Positions 53,409 to 63,135 of a DNA stretch of 64,000 nucleotides are shown here, piece by piece; within the stretch, counting starts at the first letter, position 1; each line of letters begins with the position of its first letter. The position numbers and the translations under genes were made by a program. The notes beneath the pieces are model-generated. The model was given only the letters and a program-made list of their open reading frames with translations. It was not told the origin of the DNA and did no database searches. This DNA comes from Caenimonas koreensis DSM 17982 (lineage in GTDB: Bacteria; Pseudomonadota; Gammaproteobacteria; Burkholderiales; Burkholderiaceae_C), in NCBI RefSeq assembly GCF_009646335.1, contig NZ_WJBU01000008.1, forward strand, positions 180,172 to 244,171. Reading direction: 5' to 3'.

Positions 53409-54593
53409 TTAGTGCGCGTCGCCGATTTGCGACTTCAGCAAACGCGCCTTGAGCGCGTACGCACCGGCAGCGACAACCTGGTCGCCCGCCTTCAAGCCAG
53501 ACTTGATCACGGTGCGTCCAGAAGCCTTGCCTTCAGTCTCCACCGGCCGCGCTTCGAACACGCCGTTCTGCGAAACGAACACGGTAGGCTGACCCTGCAG
53601 CAACAGGATTGATTCATCCGGCACCGTCATGAGTTGCCGCTGGCCGCCGGTCTCGATCGTCGCGTTGGCGAACATTTCCGGCTTCAGTTTTCCGGCCGGA
53701 TTGGGCACCTCGATTCGGGCACCGACCGTGCGGCTGTCCTTTTCCAGCACTTGCGCAAGATAAGTGACACGTCCGGCAAATCGTTCACCGGGGTAGGCGC
53801 CTGTTGTGACCACAGCAGCCGCGCCTTGCTTCACCTTGGCCAACATGTCCTCCGACAGATTCGCCTCGACCCACACCTTCGATAAGTCGGCCACGGTGAA
53901 CACTGGAGCGTTGGGCGATGCCAACTCGCCAACGGTTGCCTTCTTCTGTATCACCGCACCATTGAACGGTGCCGTGAGCGCGAACGTCGACTCTGCACGA
54001 GATGAGGAAGCCGTGCCGCCCAACAGCCGCAGCTTGTCTTGCGCAGCCCGCAGCTCGGCGCTTGCCTTGTCGAGCTCACCGCGCGCACGCAAAAAGTCTC
54101 GCTGCGCGATGATTTCCTCTGCAGCGAGCGACTGCGCGCGGCTGAAGTCCGCTTGCGCGGTCCTTTGAGCTGATTGCGCTTGTAGCAGTGAGGATTGCGC
54201 TTCGCCGATCGCCACGCTGTCGAGTACGGCCAGAGCTTGGCCCGCCTTGACGTTGTCGCCTAGATTCACCGTGACACGCACGATGCGCCCCTCGACTCGG
54301 GGTGCAATCTGAGCGATGCGATCCTGGTTGGCTCGGATAGTGGCCGTGACGGTGACGGAGTCCTCGTGCAGACGCGCGCCCGCTGCTTCGAGCTTGATGC
54401 CGGCGCGTTGCTGTTCTTCTGCAGACAGCTTCAGGCCCTTCTCTTCGGGACTTTCTACTTTGGATTCGGGTTTGGCCGCCTCAGTGCCGGTCTTGTCGCC
54501 GCAGGCGCTGAGCACCAAGGTGCCCACGACAGCGGCAATAGTCAGTAAAGCGGCACGTGAGAACGAATAGATGGAGACAGGAATCGTGTTCAT
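53409..54593 (-). CDS. czcB: RND periplasmic adaptor CzcB
   Basis: 394 residues. The N-terminus has a lipobox-like LSAC (C31), so probably a lipoprotein. After it come a barrel-sandwich half (RVEGRIVRVTVNLGDNVKAGQ), a helical hairpin (about 140-200), the second lipoyl half with APFNGAVIQKKATVGE, a beta-barrel domain and a membrane-proximal end. It links CzcA to CzcC. The ATG at 54593 overlaps the czcC stop (ATGA). Confidence 0.94.
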   Translation of the reverse strand: MNTIPVSIYSFSRAALLTIAAVVGTLVLSACGDKTGTEAAKPESKVESPEEKGLKLSAEEQQRAGIKLEAAGARLHEDSVTVTATIRANQDRIAQIAPRVEGRIVRVTVNLGDNVKAGQALAVLDSVAIGEAQSSLLQAQSAQRTAQADFSRAQSLAAEEIIAQRDFLRARGELDKASAELRAAQDKLRLLGGTASSSRAESTFALTAPFNGAVIQKKATVGELASPNAPVFTVADLSKVWVEANLSEDMLAKVKQGAAAVVTTGAYPGERFAGRVTYLAQVLEKDSRTVGARIEVPNPAGKLKPEMFANATIETGGQRQLMTVPDESILLLQGQPTVFVSQNGVFEARPVETEGKASGRTVIKSGLKAGDQVVAAGAYALKARLLKSQIGDAH

Positions 54594-55885
54594 GGTTGGT
54601 TCTCGCGCGGCCAGCCGGCTGCCAACTCGAGGGCAGCGCGGGTGGCGTGATAGTCGGAAAGGGCTTCGATCAAGTCGCGCCGCGCATCCAGCGCCTGGCG
54701 GTTGACCACGATGACTTCGAGCAGGCCGATCTGTCCTGCCTGCCTCGATTTGGCGGACAGGTTCAGGTTCTCGGTGAGCGCGGGTACAACCAACTGCTCG
54801 AGCCGGCGCACCCGCTGCTCCTGACTCGTGAGCTTGGCCCAGAGCGACGAGATGCTGGCCTGCGTGTCAAGCGTCACTGAGTCGCGTTCAATCGTGGCCT
54901 GCGTGGCGTCTGTGGACGCTTGTCCGATCCCGGCGGCATTGCGCCGAAACAGAGGCAGCGGAACGGACACGGTCACGGTGGTTAGACGCTCGCGCGCATA
55001 GGCTGGTCCTTCCCTGCCAACGTTAACGCCCACGGTGATGTCGGGCATCACACTTGCCTTCTCAAGGCCGAGCCGCGCCTTGGCGCTGCGCTCGCGCAAT
55101 CCCAGTGCAAGCAAGCGAGGCTGTGCATCGAGGTTGGCCATAAGATCGCCGCGCGTGTAGGGAAGCGCCGTCGGCGTGAGCTGCCCCATCACTCGCATAG
55201 ACGGTGAAGGCGAAACCTGAAGCCGCGCAGCGAGTTCACGACGTACGTCCAGCAACTGCTCCTGGGCCACGGCGAGCTGGTTGCGGGCCCGTTCGGCTTC
55301 GACCAGGGCGACGTTGGCGTCGAGCTTGGTGTCCTCGCCCGCCCGCCGACGCTTTTGCACGGCGACCGCTGCATCATCGAAGAGTTTGAGTGCCTGACTC
55401 TCCAGCTCGACCTTCTCCTGCAAGGCAAGTGCCCGGAAGAAGAGCGTGGTCACTTCGCTGCGCACTTGCGCGCGGATGTCGGCGATCTCGAAACGCAGAG
55501 CGTCCAGCGCGGCTGAACTTGCCTCGCGCCTATAGCCGGCCTGCCCACCGGTCTCGAATGCCTGCGAGAGTCCGCCTGTCCACTCCTTTTGGCGTTCAGT
55601 GCCGGCAGGTGAGAGTGGAACGTCGCGGCGTGTGCTCTCTAGAGACAGTTGCGGATTATTGAAGAGCAACGCCTGTGCGTCAGCGTGCATGCCTTGCGCA
55701 GCGACCAGCTGTGCCTGCTTGGCACGCACTTGGGCGTTGGCATGGGTCGCCCGTGCCAGAGCCTCCAACAGAGTGAGGGGGGCGGAAGGCGCTGCGGCCG
55801 TCACACCCGATGAATTGGTCTGGGCCATACCGGGCGCGCACGCCAGGATCAGCGCACCGGCAAAAGCCAGCGTCTTTCGTCGCAT
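54590..55885 (-). CDS. czcC: TolC-family outer-membrane channel CzcC
   Basis: 431 residues from the ATG at 55885, with AGGAGAATTCG upstream. A signal peptide (about 1-21, ending MAQT) and two OEP repeats: VRAKQAQLVAAQGMHADAQALLF with coiled-coil hairpins, and the second around 250-420. It is the export duct of the CzcCBA pump. Confidence 0.94.
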   Translation of the reverse strand: MRRKTLAFAGALILACAPGMAQTNSSGVTAAAPSAPLTLLEALARATHANAQVRAKQAQLVAAQGMHADAQALLFNNPQLSLESTRRDVPLSPAGTERQKEWTGGLSQAFETGGQAGYRREASSAALDALRFEIADIRAQVRSEVTTLFFRALALQEKVELESQALKLFDDAAVAVQKRRRAGEDTKLDANVALVEAERARNQLAVAQEQLLDVRRELAARLQVSPSPSMRVMGQLTPTALPYTRGDLMANLDAQPRLLALGLRERSAKARLGLEKASVMPDITVGVNVGREGPAYARERLTTVTVSVPLPLFRRNAAGIGQASTDATQATIERDSVTLDTQASISSLWAKLTSQEQRVRRLEQLVVPALTENLNLSAKSRQAGQIGLLEVIVVNRQALDARRDLIEALSDYHATRAALELAAGWPRENQP

Positions 55886-55968
55886 CGAATTCTCCTAGTT
55901 CAAAACCTGAGGAAAGAATCCGGCGAGCTGTCAGCAAAAAAAGAGATGGGGAAGACAGTCCTCGCCGG

Positions 55969-56313
55969 TCAAGCGAGGAGGAACCAGTTGGGTCTGTCTA
56001 TGACGCTCGCTTCCCGTTGTCGGGAAGGAGAGGGCTCAAGGTCGATGCGGATCGACGTAGGTTCTGCCGAAAGGACAGCAGCGCTGCTGGAAAGCGGCTG
56101 CGCGCAGCCCAGATGGCAGTAGTCGCAATCCGCATCGTCGGCCAGCGCAGGCGTGGCCTTCGTGGAATCGGTCGTGCCGTGGTGCACGTGAGCGTGATGC
56201 CCGAAATGCTGCGCCGTCGGCGCGCTTTCATGACCGCAATAACGCGCGGCCGCGCCCCAGGCGAACTGGAGCGGCAACAACACGACAAAAAAGATCAGGA
56301 CAAGGCGGCGCAC
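55969..56313 (-). CDS. czcI: CzcI-like small periplasmic metal protein
   Basis: 114 residues. A signal peptide (cleavage after AWG at about 20) precedes a His/Cys-rich region, with HESAPTAQHFGHHAHVHHG (about 28-46) and DCDYCHLGC (about 62-70), which can bind zinc or cobalt. CzcI proteins precede czcCBA in Cupriavidus and are thought to act in regulation or metal buffering. 83 bp separates it from czcC. Confidence 0.85.
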   Translation of the reverse strand: MRRLVLIFFVVLLPLQFAWGAAARYCGHESAPTAQHFGHHAHVHHGTTDSTKATPALADDADCDYCHLGCAQPLSSSAAVLSAEPTSIRIDLEPSPSRQREASVIDRPNWFLLA

Positions 56314-56335
56314 GGCAAAAGTTTAACAGCCGCTG

Positions 56336-56959
56336 TTAGGCGGTCTGGTTGTTCACGGAATAGTTTTCGGGAAAGAACTTGCGCTCGACCAACTCGATGA
56401 GGATGTGGATCACCTTGATGTGCAGCTCCTGCGCACGGTCGGCAAACTCGCCCGCAGGCGTGGCGATGCAGACATCCGCAAGCACTTCGAGCTGCGTCTC
56501 GGTCTTGCCGGTCAATGCGACCACGCTCATCCCAATCTCCTTGGCGGCGACTGCGGCGTTGACGACATTGGCGCTCTTTCCGCTTGTGCTGATTGCAAAG
56601 AGGCAATCTCCCGTGCGGCCGTGGCTTTGCACGTATCGCGAAAACACCTGTTCGTATCCGAAGTCGTTAGCCACACAACTGATGTGCCCCACGTCGCTGA
56701 TGGCCTGGGCCGCCAAGCCGCGACGGTTGCTGCGGAATCGGCCAGTGAGTTCTTCGGCGAAGTGCATCGCATCGCTCATCGAACCGCCGTTGCCGCAGGC
56801 ATATACCCGTCCGCCATTCTCAAAGGTGTGAACCAGCAACGCGGCAGCGTGTTCGATCGCGGCAACCGCTTGATCGTTCGCCATCAGGCGATCGAGCGCG
56901 ATACGCGCATCGCCAAACGCCGAGGTGATGAGCAGCCGCGTGGCCGAATCAGTGGGCAT
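56336..56959 (-). CDS. gmhA: phosphoheptose isomerase (SIS domain), GmhA-like
   Basis: 207 residues from the ATG at 56959, 11 bp inside the end of cadA; an ATG at 56968 would add three. The SIS fold is seen in VYACGNGGSMSDAMHFAEELTG (two segments), ANDFGYEQVFSRY and ISTSGKSANVVNA; the C-terminal AQELHIKVIHILIELVE supplies the zinc-site residues. It would make D-glycero-D-manno-heptose 7-phosphate for LPS. Its position in a metal-resistance operon is unusual, and DiaA-like or another sugar-phosphate role is possible. Confidence 0.9.
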   Translation of the reverse strand: MPTDSATRLLITSAFGDARIALDRLMANDQAVAAIEHAAALLVHTFENGGRVYACGNGGSMSDAMHFAEELTGRFRSNRRGLAAQAISDVGHISCVANDFGYEQVFSRYVQSHGRTGDCLFAISTSGKSANVVNAAVAAKEIGMSVVALTGKTETQLEVLADVCIATPAGEFADRAQELHIKVIHILIELVERKFFPENYSVNNQTA

Positions 56960-59204
56960 GGGCACCATGTGGGTCTTTCGATTTGACGACTGGGTTTGCT
57001 TCAGTGGGGTGAGCGTCCTTAACGCCTCGCATCAGCCGCAGTCCGTTCGCCACCACCAACAAGCTCGCGCCCATGTCGGCGAAGACGGCCATCCACATCG
57101 TGGCGGTACCGAACACCGCAAGCACGAAGAACACAGCCTTGATGCCCAGCGCCAACGTGATGTTCTGCCAGAGCACGGCGTGGGTTCGGCGAGAAAGGCG
57201 AACCGTTTCGGCCACGCGCTGCAGGTTGTCATTCATGATGACCACGTCCGCCGTTTCCATTGCGGTGTCGGTACCTGCGCCACCCATTGCAAAGCCGATG
57301 TCGGCCTGCGCCAGCGCGGGCGCATCGTTGATGCCATCGCCCGCCATCCCCGTGACGCCATAGCGCTTTTGCATTTCCTTGATCGCTTCGAGTTTTGCCT
57401 CGGGCAGCAGATCGCCTCGGGCGTCCTCGATTCCTGCTTGTTGGGCGATCGACTGAGCGGTGGCGGCATTGTCACCGGTGAGCATCACCGTCGTGACACC
57501 CAGTGCCTTGAGGTCGGCGATCGCCTGCTTCGACGTCTCTCGGATCGTGTCGGCCACGGCGAAGAGCGCGAGAACGTGGGTTTCGTCTGCAAGCAACGTC
57601 ACAGTGCGGCCTTGTGATTCGTGCTTCTTCAACTGGGCTTCGAGCTCGGCGCTGCACAGCCCACGCTCGTGGATCAACCGGTGATTGGCCAAAGTGAGGC
57701 GCTTGCCTTCGACGGTGCCGCTGACGCCGCGGCCGGCGTGGGCCTCAAAGGATTCGACATCGCGCGCATCGACTTTCAGGCCGGCGACGATTGCCTGTGA
57801 AACCGGATGGTCGGATCGGCCCGCAAGGCTCGCGGCCAGCTGCCGCACAGATTCTTCATCGCCTTGTCCCCACACCCGCCAGTCCACGAGTTCCGGTTTG
57901 CCTTGAGTCACTGTGCCTGTTTTATCCAAAGCGATCGCTTTGAGCTTGCGCGCCTCTTCCAGGTACGTGCCACCCTTGATCAGGATTCCTCGTCGCGCCG
58001 CTGCAGCCAGACCACTCACCACGGTCACGGGAGTAGAAATCACGAGCGCGCAAGGGCAGGCGATCACGAGCAGCACCAGCGCCTTGTAGAGGGCTTCCAG
58101 CCACGTCAGGTCCAGCAGGAAAGGTGTAAGCACCGCCACTGCAACCGCGATGGCAAACACCGCCGGCGTGTAGACGGCAGCGAACTTATCGACGAAACGC
58201 TGTGTCGGCGCGCGCGTGCCCTGCGCTTCCTCCACTGCATGAATGATGCGAGCCAACGTCGTGTCGGCAGACACCGCCGTCACGCGGAACTCCAGCTCGG
58301 CAGTCTCGTTGATGGTCCCGGCGAACACTTGGTCTCCGGGCGCCTTGTCCACTGGAATGCTCTCGCCAGTCACAGGCGCCTGATTGATGGCACTGTTGCC
58401 CTTGGTCACAACGCCATCCAGCGGTACGCGCTCGCCCGGCTTGATACGCAGCACAGCGTCCTTGGCAACTTCTGAGGCGGCAACCTTCTTCCAAGTGCCG
58501 TCAGCCTGCAGCTGGTCCGCATCAGTCGGTGAAAGCGCGAGAAGGCCTTTGATGGCGTTGCGGGCACGGTCTGCTGCCTTGGCCTCGATCAGTTCCGCAA
58601 TGGAATACAGCGCCATCACCATCGCGGCTTCGGGCCACTGACCGATCGCGAGCGCGCCGGTGACTGCGACCGCCATCAGCGCGTTGATATTCAACTTCAG
58701 GTGCAGCGCCGCCTTGATGCCCTTCTTGTAAACCTGAATACCCGCGAGCCAGATTGCCACGACTGCGAGGCCGAACGTGACTCCTTTCCAAAGTGTCCCG
58801 TCGAGCCCGGCGAATTCAATTCCCTCCGCAGCAATCGCCAGACCGAGGGCCAGCGCCAGACGCCATGGGCTTTCGGCATAGCCGTGGTCGTGATCTTCCT
58901 CGCCATCGGAATGCTCCGCTTTGAGGCCATCAATAGGCTCGATGTCGTATCCGGCTTTGCGAATAGCCGCGACAGCCGCCGGCAATTGTTCTTCTGGGGC
59001 GAGGATGCGCAAAGTACGCTCGCCGAGCTGAAAGTTCAATGAGCGGATGCCTGAGATCGGCTCGAGCGCACGTCGAATATCAGCCTCCTCAGACGCGCAG
59101 TCCATTGCAGGAACGCGAAACAGCGCGGCTCCGGCCACGCCCTTCTTTTCCGCCACTTCAGTGGGTTCGGATTTGCGTGTTTCATCTGTGCAGCAATCGG
59201 ACAT
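56949..59204 (-). CDS. cadA: Zn/Cd/Pb-exporting P-type ATPase
   Basis: 751 residues from the ATG at 59204, with AAAGG upstream. The N-terminal HMA domain carries the variant metal site DCASEE (C36), preceded by SDCC; a His/Asp-rich linker HSDGEEDHDHGY is near residue 105. Eight helices include the CPC motif IACPCALVIS. The phosphorylation site is ALDKTGT, the HP motif is SDHPVSQ, and the hinge is GDGINDAPALAQAD. The C-terminus ends in HGAHAH. DCxxEE plus CPC marks the ZntA/CadA group. First gene of the metal operon. Confidence 0.95.
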   Translation of the reverse strand: MSDCCTDETRKSEPTEVAEKKGVAGAALFRVPAMDCASEEADIRRALEPISGIRSLNFQLGERTLRILAPEEQLPAAVAAIRKAGYDIEPIDGLKAEHSDGEEDHDHGYAESPWRLALALGLAIAAEGIEFAGLDGTLWKGVTFGLAVVAIWLAGIQVYKKGIKAALHLKLNINALMAVAVTGALAIGQWPEAAMVMALYSIAELIEAKAADRARNAIKGLLALSPTDADQLQADGTWKKVAASEVAKDAVLRIKPGERVPLDGVVTKGNSAINQAPVTGESIPVDKAPGDQVFAGTINETAELEFRVTAVSADTTLARIIHAVEEAQGTRAPTQRFVDKFAAVYTPAVFAIAVAVAVLTPFLLDLTWLEALYKALVLLVIACPCALVISTPVTVVSGLAAAARRGILIKGGTYLEEARKLKAIALDKTGTVTQGKPELVDWRVWGQGDEESVRQLAASLAGRSDHPVSQAIVAGLKVDARDVESFEAHAGRGVSGTVEGKRLTLANHRLIHERGLCSAELEAQLKKHESQGRTVTLLADETHVLALFAVADTIRETSKQAIADLKALGVTTVMLTGDNAATAQSIAQQAGIEDARGDLLPEAKLEAIKEMQKRYGVTGMAGDGINDAPALAQADIGFAMGGAGTDTAMETADVVIMNDNLQRVAETVRLSRRTHAVLWQNITLALGIKAVFFVLAVFGTATMWMAVFADMGASLLVVANGLRLMRGVKDAHPTEANPVVKSKDPHGAHAH

Positions 59205-59240
59205 GGGAATACCTTTTTCGTCTCTGTGCCATGATTGGAA

Positions 59241-59261
59241 AGCTTCAAGCCACTCGAAGGT
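59241..59261. promoter_or_regulatory. MerR/CadR-type operator between cadA and cadR
   Basis: AGCTTCAAG-CCA-CTCGAAGGT is an imperfect dyad. On the minus strand it directly follows TTGACC (59264-59259), so it fills the long -35/-10 spacer, the geometry MerR activators use. The gap between the divergent starts is only 62 bp. Confidence 0.75.
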
Positions 59262-59266
59262 CAAGC

Positions 59267-59725
59267 ATGCCTGCCTCAATTCCACACTATCGTATCGGCG
59301 AAGCTGCTTCGCAGGCGGGGGTCAGCGCGGCCAACATCCGCTACTACGAGAAAGAAGGGCTGCTGGCGCCGCACGGAAGAGCAGACAACAGCTATCGGCT
59401 CTACACGGCTGAGGACATTCATCAGCTACGGTTTATCCGGCTCTGTCGTGCGATGGACATGTCCCTGGATGAGGTCCGGACCCTGCTTGGGCTCGACCTC
59501 CGAAAGAAATCCGACTGCGCAATCGCCACCGTCGCTCTGGATGAGCATATCGGGCACGTGCGTGATCGCATCGCTGAGCTCAAAGCGCTGCACAAAGAGC
59601 TCGCGGAACTGCGTTCGCGCTGCGATGGGATCGGTGGCAAATGCATGATCATCGAAGCACTTCATCACAAGGCGGATGAGCTACCCAGGACGGGACCGCG
59701 TCGAATTCCGCATCGTCACGTCTGA
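59267..59725 (+). CDS. cadR: MerR-family Cd(II)-responsive regulator CadR
   Basis: 152 residues from the ATG at 59267, with AAGG upstream. The helix-turn-helix and wing start HYRIGEAASQAGVSAANIRYYE and AIDMS-like dimerisation helices follow. The three metal cysteines are C84, C119 and C126, with spacings 35 and 7 identical to those of Pseudomonas CadR (C77, C112, C119). It should activate cadA and the rest of the operon when Cd (or Pb) binds. A His-containing C-tail (RRIPHRHV) is present. Confidence 0.92.
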   Translation: MPASIPHYRIGEAASQAGVSAANIRYYEKEGLLAPHGRADNSYRLYTAEDIHQLRFIRLCRAMDMSLDEVRTLLGLDLRKKSDCAIATVALDEHIGHVRDRIAELKALHKELAELRSRCDGIGGKCMIIEALHHKADELPRTGPRRIPHRHV

Positions 59726-59796
59726 AGGCGACGTGCGTCGTATCGGGCGAAGTCGCAGCGCACGAGGCTGTAAGTCAGGCGATCCGCGCTGTCCAC

Positions 59797-60657
59797 TCAT
59801 TCGCCAGTGAAGGTGGCCACCAAGGCCTGAACAACCGTTGCTGCGGGGTGGCAATATTCTTCCGCTTCGTCCCTGGTTTGAAAAACCTGCCCGTCCGGCA
59901 GGATGATTCTCTCGGCAAGGCTGCATATGCGGAGCAGATCTGCCCCTTGCGCTGCCACGCAATGTCCATCGAACTTGGTAGATCGCTTTTCTGACTCTTG
60001 CTTCGTTGGGAACAGCCGAATTGCGCTCATTCCCTTGACCTTCCGAATCACCGGACCGCGCTCGTTCGCGACGAACCACGCTTGCGCGCCTCCGAGGGCC
60101 AAGACATGCGGATGGTTCGGGCCACGCCACATGCTCCACGCGCCATATGGCCCGCTCGACTTGGGACCGGGACTAAGGACGAACCTCCATACGCCCAGGG
60201 ACATATTTAATTTGTGCCACCTGAGCCATCCGGTATGTGAGCACAGAAGGATCTCGGTTCCTCCAAACTGGCTGGTACGCGAATCCAAATGCTCTGGACA
60301 ATGTGCGAAGGCGTCCGCGCCAATAATCTCTGCCATTCCGAGCAATGCCTCTTGAGATTCGGGCATGTATTGGTGGAAGGCTGCAGTGCGTTTTAACGCG
60401 AGGAGCACTTCGCGAGGACCCGATCGAGGGTGGAGCAAAGGCTGAAAAGCCCAGTTCCAGATGCCTGCCCTCTTCTGCGACACAAAATCCGCCAGCATTC
60501 TTCGGTCATCGCTAAGCTGCGATGGCGCGAGTGGCACTTCACGAGCTACTTCGTTGATCTGGTCCTGCCCGATGCCATGGCCGGGCGTGACGCGAAAATG
60601 GTGATGCCAGGCATCTTCTGTTGTTCTCAAGGTCTCTCCTCGTGCGTTACGTTGCAT
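59797..60657 (-). CDS. unknown protein, 286 residues
   Basis: No family recognised. Soluble, with several tryptophans (GWLRWHKLNMSLGVWRF, GPYGAWSMWRGPNHPH) and a C-terminal segment ending AEEYCHPAATVVQALVATF. Base composition looks close to that of the metal operon. It is 71 bp from the end of cadR (convergent) and nothing around it hints at a role. Confidence 0.65.
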   Translation of the reverse strand: MQRNARGETLRTTEDAWHHHFRVTPGHGIGQDQINEVAREVPLAPSQLSDDRRMLADFVSQKRAGIWNWAFQPLLHPRSGPREVLLALKRTAAFHQYMPESQEALLGMAEIIGADAFAHCPEHLDSRTSQFGGTEILLCSHTGWLRWHKLNMSLGVWRFVLSPGPKSSGPYGAWSMWRGPNHPHVLALGGAQAWFVANERGPVIRKVKGMSAIRLFPTKQESEKRSTKFDGHCVAAQGADLLRICSLAERIILPDGQVFQTRDEAEEYCHPAATVVQALVATFTGE

Positions 60658-60793
60658 TGAAGTCTCCAGGCAAAACGAGACACGGAGACTCGCGCAACGC
60701 GCGTTTGCAGGCGCGTTGGATGTGGATTCATTCTTCTAGAAGCGGGCCAAGAATCGACAAGGGCGTTTGACGCCGTCGAGAGTCATGCTCAGG

Positions 60794-61153
60794 CTAATCC
60801 CGCATTCGCGAGTGGTAGAAGTAGAGGTAGGCAAGGCCAATGGGCGCAATCCCCATCGCCAAGACCCAGCACACAGTCATCGTGATCACCTTGAGGGTCA
60901 AAAATATCCACCCGTTCATGAAGAACAGATTGCGCCCCAGAAAGAACTCCGCGATGCCTTCGTAGACAAACCGCGAATAGGGGTACAGCAGTGTGTTCAA
61001 CGCGACCATTGCCCATGCGTTCCAGGGAAGCGGATAGATCCGGTCCTTGGTACTGAGATAGATGAAGGCCGGAAATAGGCAGCCGAAGAACAGATGACGG
61101 AAATAGCACGCTGCAGATAGCCCACAGAACGTCTTCCAAAAGAACGAAGCCAT
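60794..61153 (-). CDS. small membrane protein
   Basis: 119 residues from the ATG at 61153; an upstream in-frame ATG at 61183 is possible. Three or four helices: residues 5-28, 44-62, 78-105. The loop YLSTKDRIYPLPWNAW and the C-terminal YFYHSRMRD are the soluble parts. No family recognised. Similar short membrane proteins occur on plasmids and integrative elements. Confidence 0.65.
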   Translation of the reverse strand: MASFFWKTFCGLSAACYFRHLFFGCLFPAFIYLSTKDRIYPLPWNAWAMVALNTLLYPYSRFVYEGIAEFFLGRNLFFMNGWIFLTLKVITMTVCWVLAMGIAPIGLAYLYFYHSRMRD

Positions 61154-62036
61154 GCGGTGATTGCCTTTCGTTGAAGCCGCCACGACAGAGTGGCTTCAAC
61201 TGTTCTACCGAAGGTCATCGCGAATTCAAGTCCCATGGCACAGACGTGCACACCTCTGTGCCAAACGGCGGAATACCAGTTGATTGAGCGGGCGGTCGAT
61301 TGGCACGCGCGCTGCGTGCAGCGTGCCGGCAAGCTGCGTTCAGCATTTGCATCAATCACGTTTCAAACGCTGCCAGTCATCGCAAGTGCATGTTCCAACA
61401 GCGCTTTTTTCGGCACTCTGTTTTGAACTGAATGTTCGCGCGACCGCATTGGTCGACATCAATTGCGCAAAAGCCGAAGCGCCTTAACAATCCGTCCACT
61501 TTCCCAAACGGGACTGGCTGGCCGAGTGCCCGCATTCATCAAAGTCGCCGTGCCCATTGGCTTGGCGCACTGCTCGCAAGAGCAAACCTAAGGGGGTGAG
61601 ACGCACGTGCTCGCCTCGAAGAAATCAGCAACCTGTCGCTGCCTCGGGAAAGCACGTTCCCTCGGCCGAATTCGTACGGATTCGAAGCGACCTGTCTTCG
61701 TTCTGCTCCTTCTCACTGAACTCCTGGCTCGCGCATTGACGCGATACGCCACGAGCGAGTGAGCGGGCCTGGCCCAGGCGTGAAGCACCTGGGAAGAAGA
61801 CATCCACTGTGAGCGCCGTTGGCGCGTCACCGGGCGGCCGCTCACTCGGCCCCGTCGACTGAGGTCGGCGGTTAACCCCCTGCCCTTTCTGGGTACGGAT
61901 CCTTTCGAGGACGGCGCCGTGAGTGAGCTCTTGCGGTCCACCGGGACAGGTTGCTAAAGCCCCCAGCTCTATTGCTTCGGAGGTTCGTGTTTGTTTGACA
62001 TGAAGAGGTGCCTGTGTCGGCACAAGGAGATCTGAA
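61154..62036. other. 883-bp region without a supported gene
   Basis: Several short frames overlap here but none has a ribosome site plus normal codon use. A TTGACA box at 61995-62000 and a small dyad, GTGCC-N6-GGCAC (about 62009-62024), precede the integrase and may be part of its control. No tRNA was found, so the attachment site is elsewhere or has been lost. Confidence 0.5.
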
Positions 62037-63107
62037 ATGGATTCACATCGAAAAGGCCGTGTTGCACGAGGCGGAGGAAGCTTCAAGGACATCGCACAAC
62101 GGGCTGTAGCCAACAGCCCCGGCGATCCACATCGCCAACTGAATGTCATCCTGCGCAAGTCGCACATTCCAGCGGCGTTTGGCGAAGACAGGCCTGTCAG
62201 TGACAAGACGCGTTCTGACTATGGCCGTGAGCTCCATCGGGCGATCACGCTCTGTCGCACCTGCTGCGTTCCCATCCAAAACATCACTGACCTTAATCGC
62301 AAGCACGTGATCGCGTTCTGCAGGCAATGGGAGAAAGAAGGGTTGTGCGAGAAGACCGTTGCCAAATATGTGAGCACGCTGCGGCGCTTCTTGGAGCTAC
62401 TTGGCAAGCGCGGGGCAATCCCAGTGGGCCAGGAGTGGCGTCAAGTTCTGCGCTCCAGGGACATCGTCTTGGGAACGCAGGGAACGTCACTGATCGCGAA
62501 GTTTCCGAAAGGCTGGCGTGACCACGGCGTCGATCCGAATGCGGTGATCGACGCCGTCGAGCAGGTCGATGAACTCGTGGCTTGCCAGTTCCGCATGCAG
62601 CTGCATTTCGGCCTTCGCGTGAACGAGTCCTGCCAGATCGTTCCGCGTGACAGCGACAAGGGCGACCACTTGATGGTGTGGCGCGGCACCAAAGGCGGCA
62701 AGGAACGCCGGGTGGAGTTCAGCTCGGACCCACAGAAGCGCGCCGCGCAACGTCAAACCCTCAATCACGCGATGGGACTTGCCTCGCGGAACAGCAAAGG
62801 CTGCCTTGGTAACCCCAAAGGCTCTCTTCGCGCGATGAAGAACCGAATGACTTACCTCGCGCGCAAGCACGGCATCCGTCGTACCGGCTTGGGCATCACG
62901 CTGCACGGGTTGCGTCACCAGTTCGCATGTGACTTGTTCCGCGAACTCACTGGCCTGCCGGCGCCCGTGCTGCGCGAAGTCGAACCCAGCGTCTACGGCG
63001 AGAAGGCTGAACTCGTTCGTTGGGCCATTCTGGAAATTGCTCGCCAACTCGGTCACGAGCGCGGCCCCATCTCGTACGCCTACATCGGCTCGCCCTCTTC
63101 CCACTAA
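62037..63107 (+). CDS. tyrosine recombinase/integrase
   Basis: 356 residues, with AAGGAGA upstream of the ATG. SAM-like N-terminal domain (about 55-130), then the catalytic domain: R194 (FGLRVNES), K222 region (TKGGKERRVEF), H290/R293 (LHGLRHQF), H340 (QLGHERG) and the nucleophile Tyr at 347 or 349 (SYAYIG). All required residues are present, so it is probably active. It is followed 28 bp later by the ParM-like gene, an arrangement seen on integrative elements and plasmids. Confidence 0.9.
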   Translation: MDSHRKGRVARGGGSFKDIAQRAVANSPGDPHRQLNVILRKSHIPAAFGEDRPVSDKTRSDYGRELHRAITLCRTCCVPIQNITDLNRKHVIAFCRQWEKEGLCEKTVAKYVSTLRRFLELLGKRGAIPVGQEWRQVLRSRDIVLGTQGTSLIAKFPKGWRDHGVDPNAVIDAVEQVDELVACQFRMQLHFGLRVNESCQIVPRDSDKGDHLMVWRGTKGGKERRVEFSSDPQKRAAQRQTLNHAMGLASRNSKGCLGNPKGSLRAMKNRMTYLARKHGIRRTGLGITLHGLRHQFACDLFRELTGLPAPVLREVEPSVYGEKAELVRWAILEIARQLGHERGPISYAYIGSPSSH

Positions 63108-63135
63108 TTCAACCAGCCCGCATAGGAGAACCCTC

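Noticed and set aside
61588..61941. Minus-strand frame of 117 residues upstream of the integrase
   Set aside because: Basic, Ser/Arg-rich low-complexity translation, no ribosome site and no domain.
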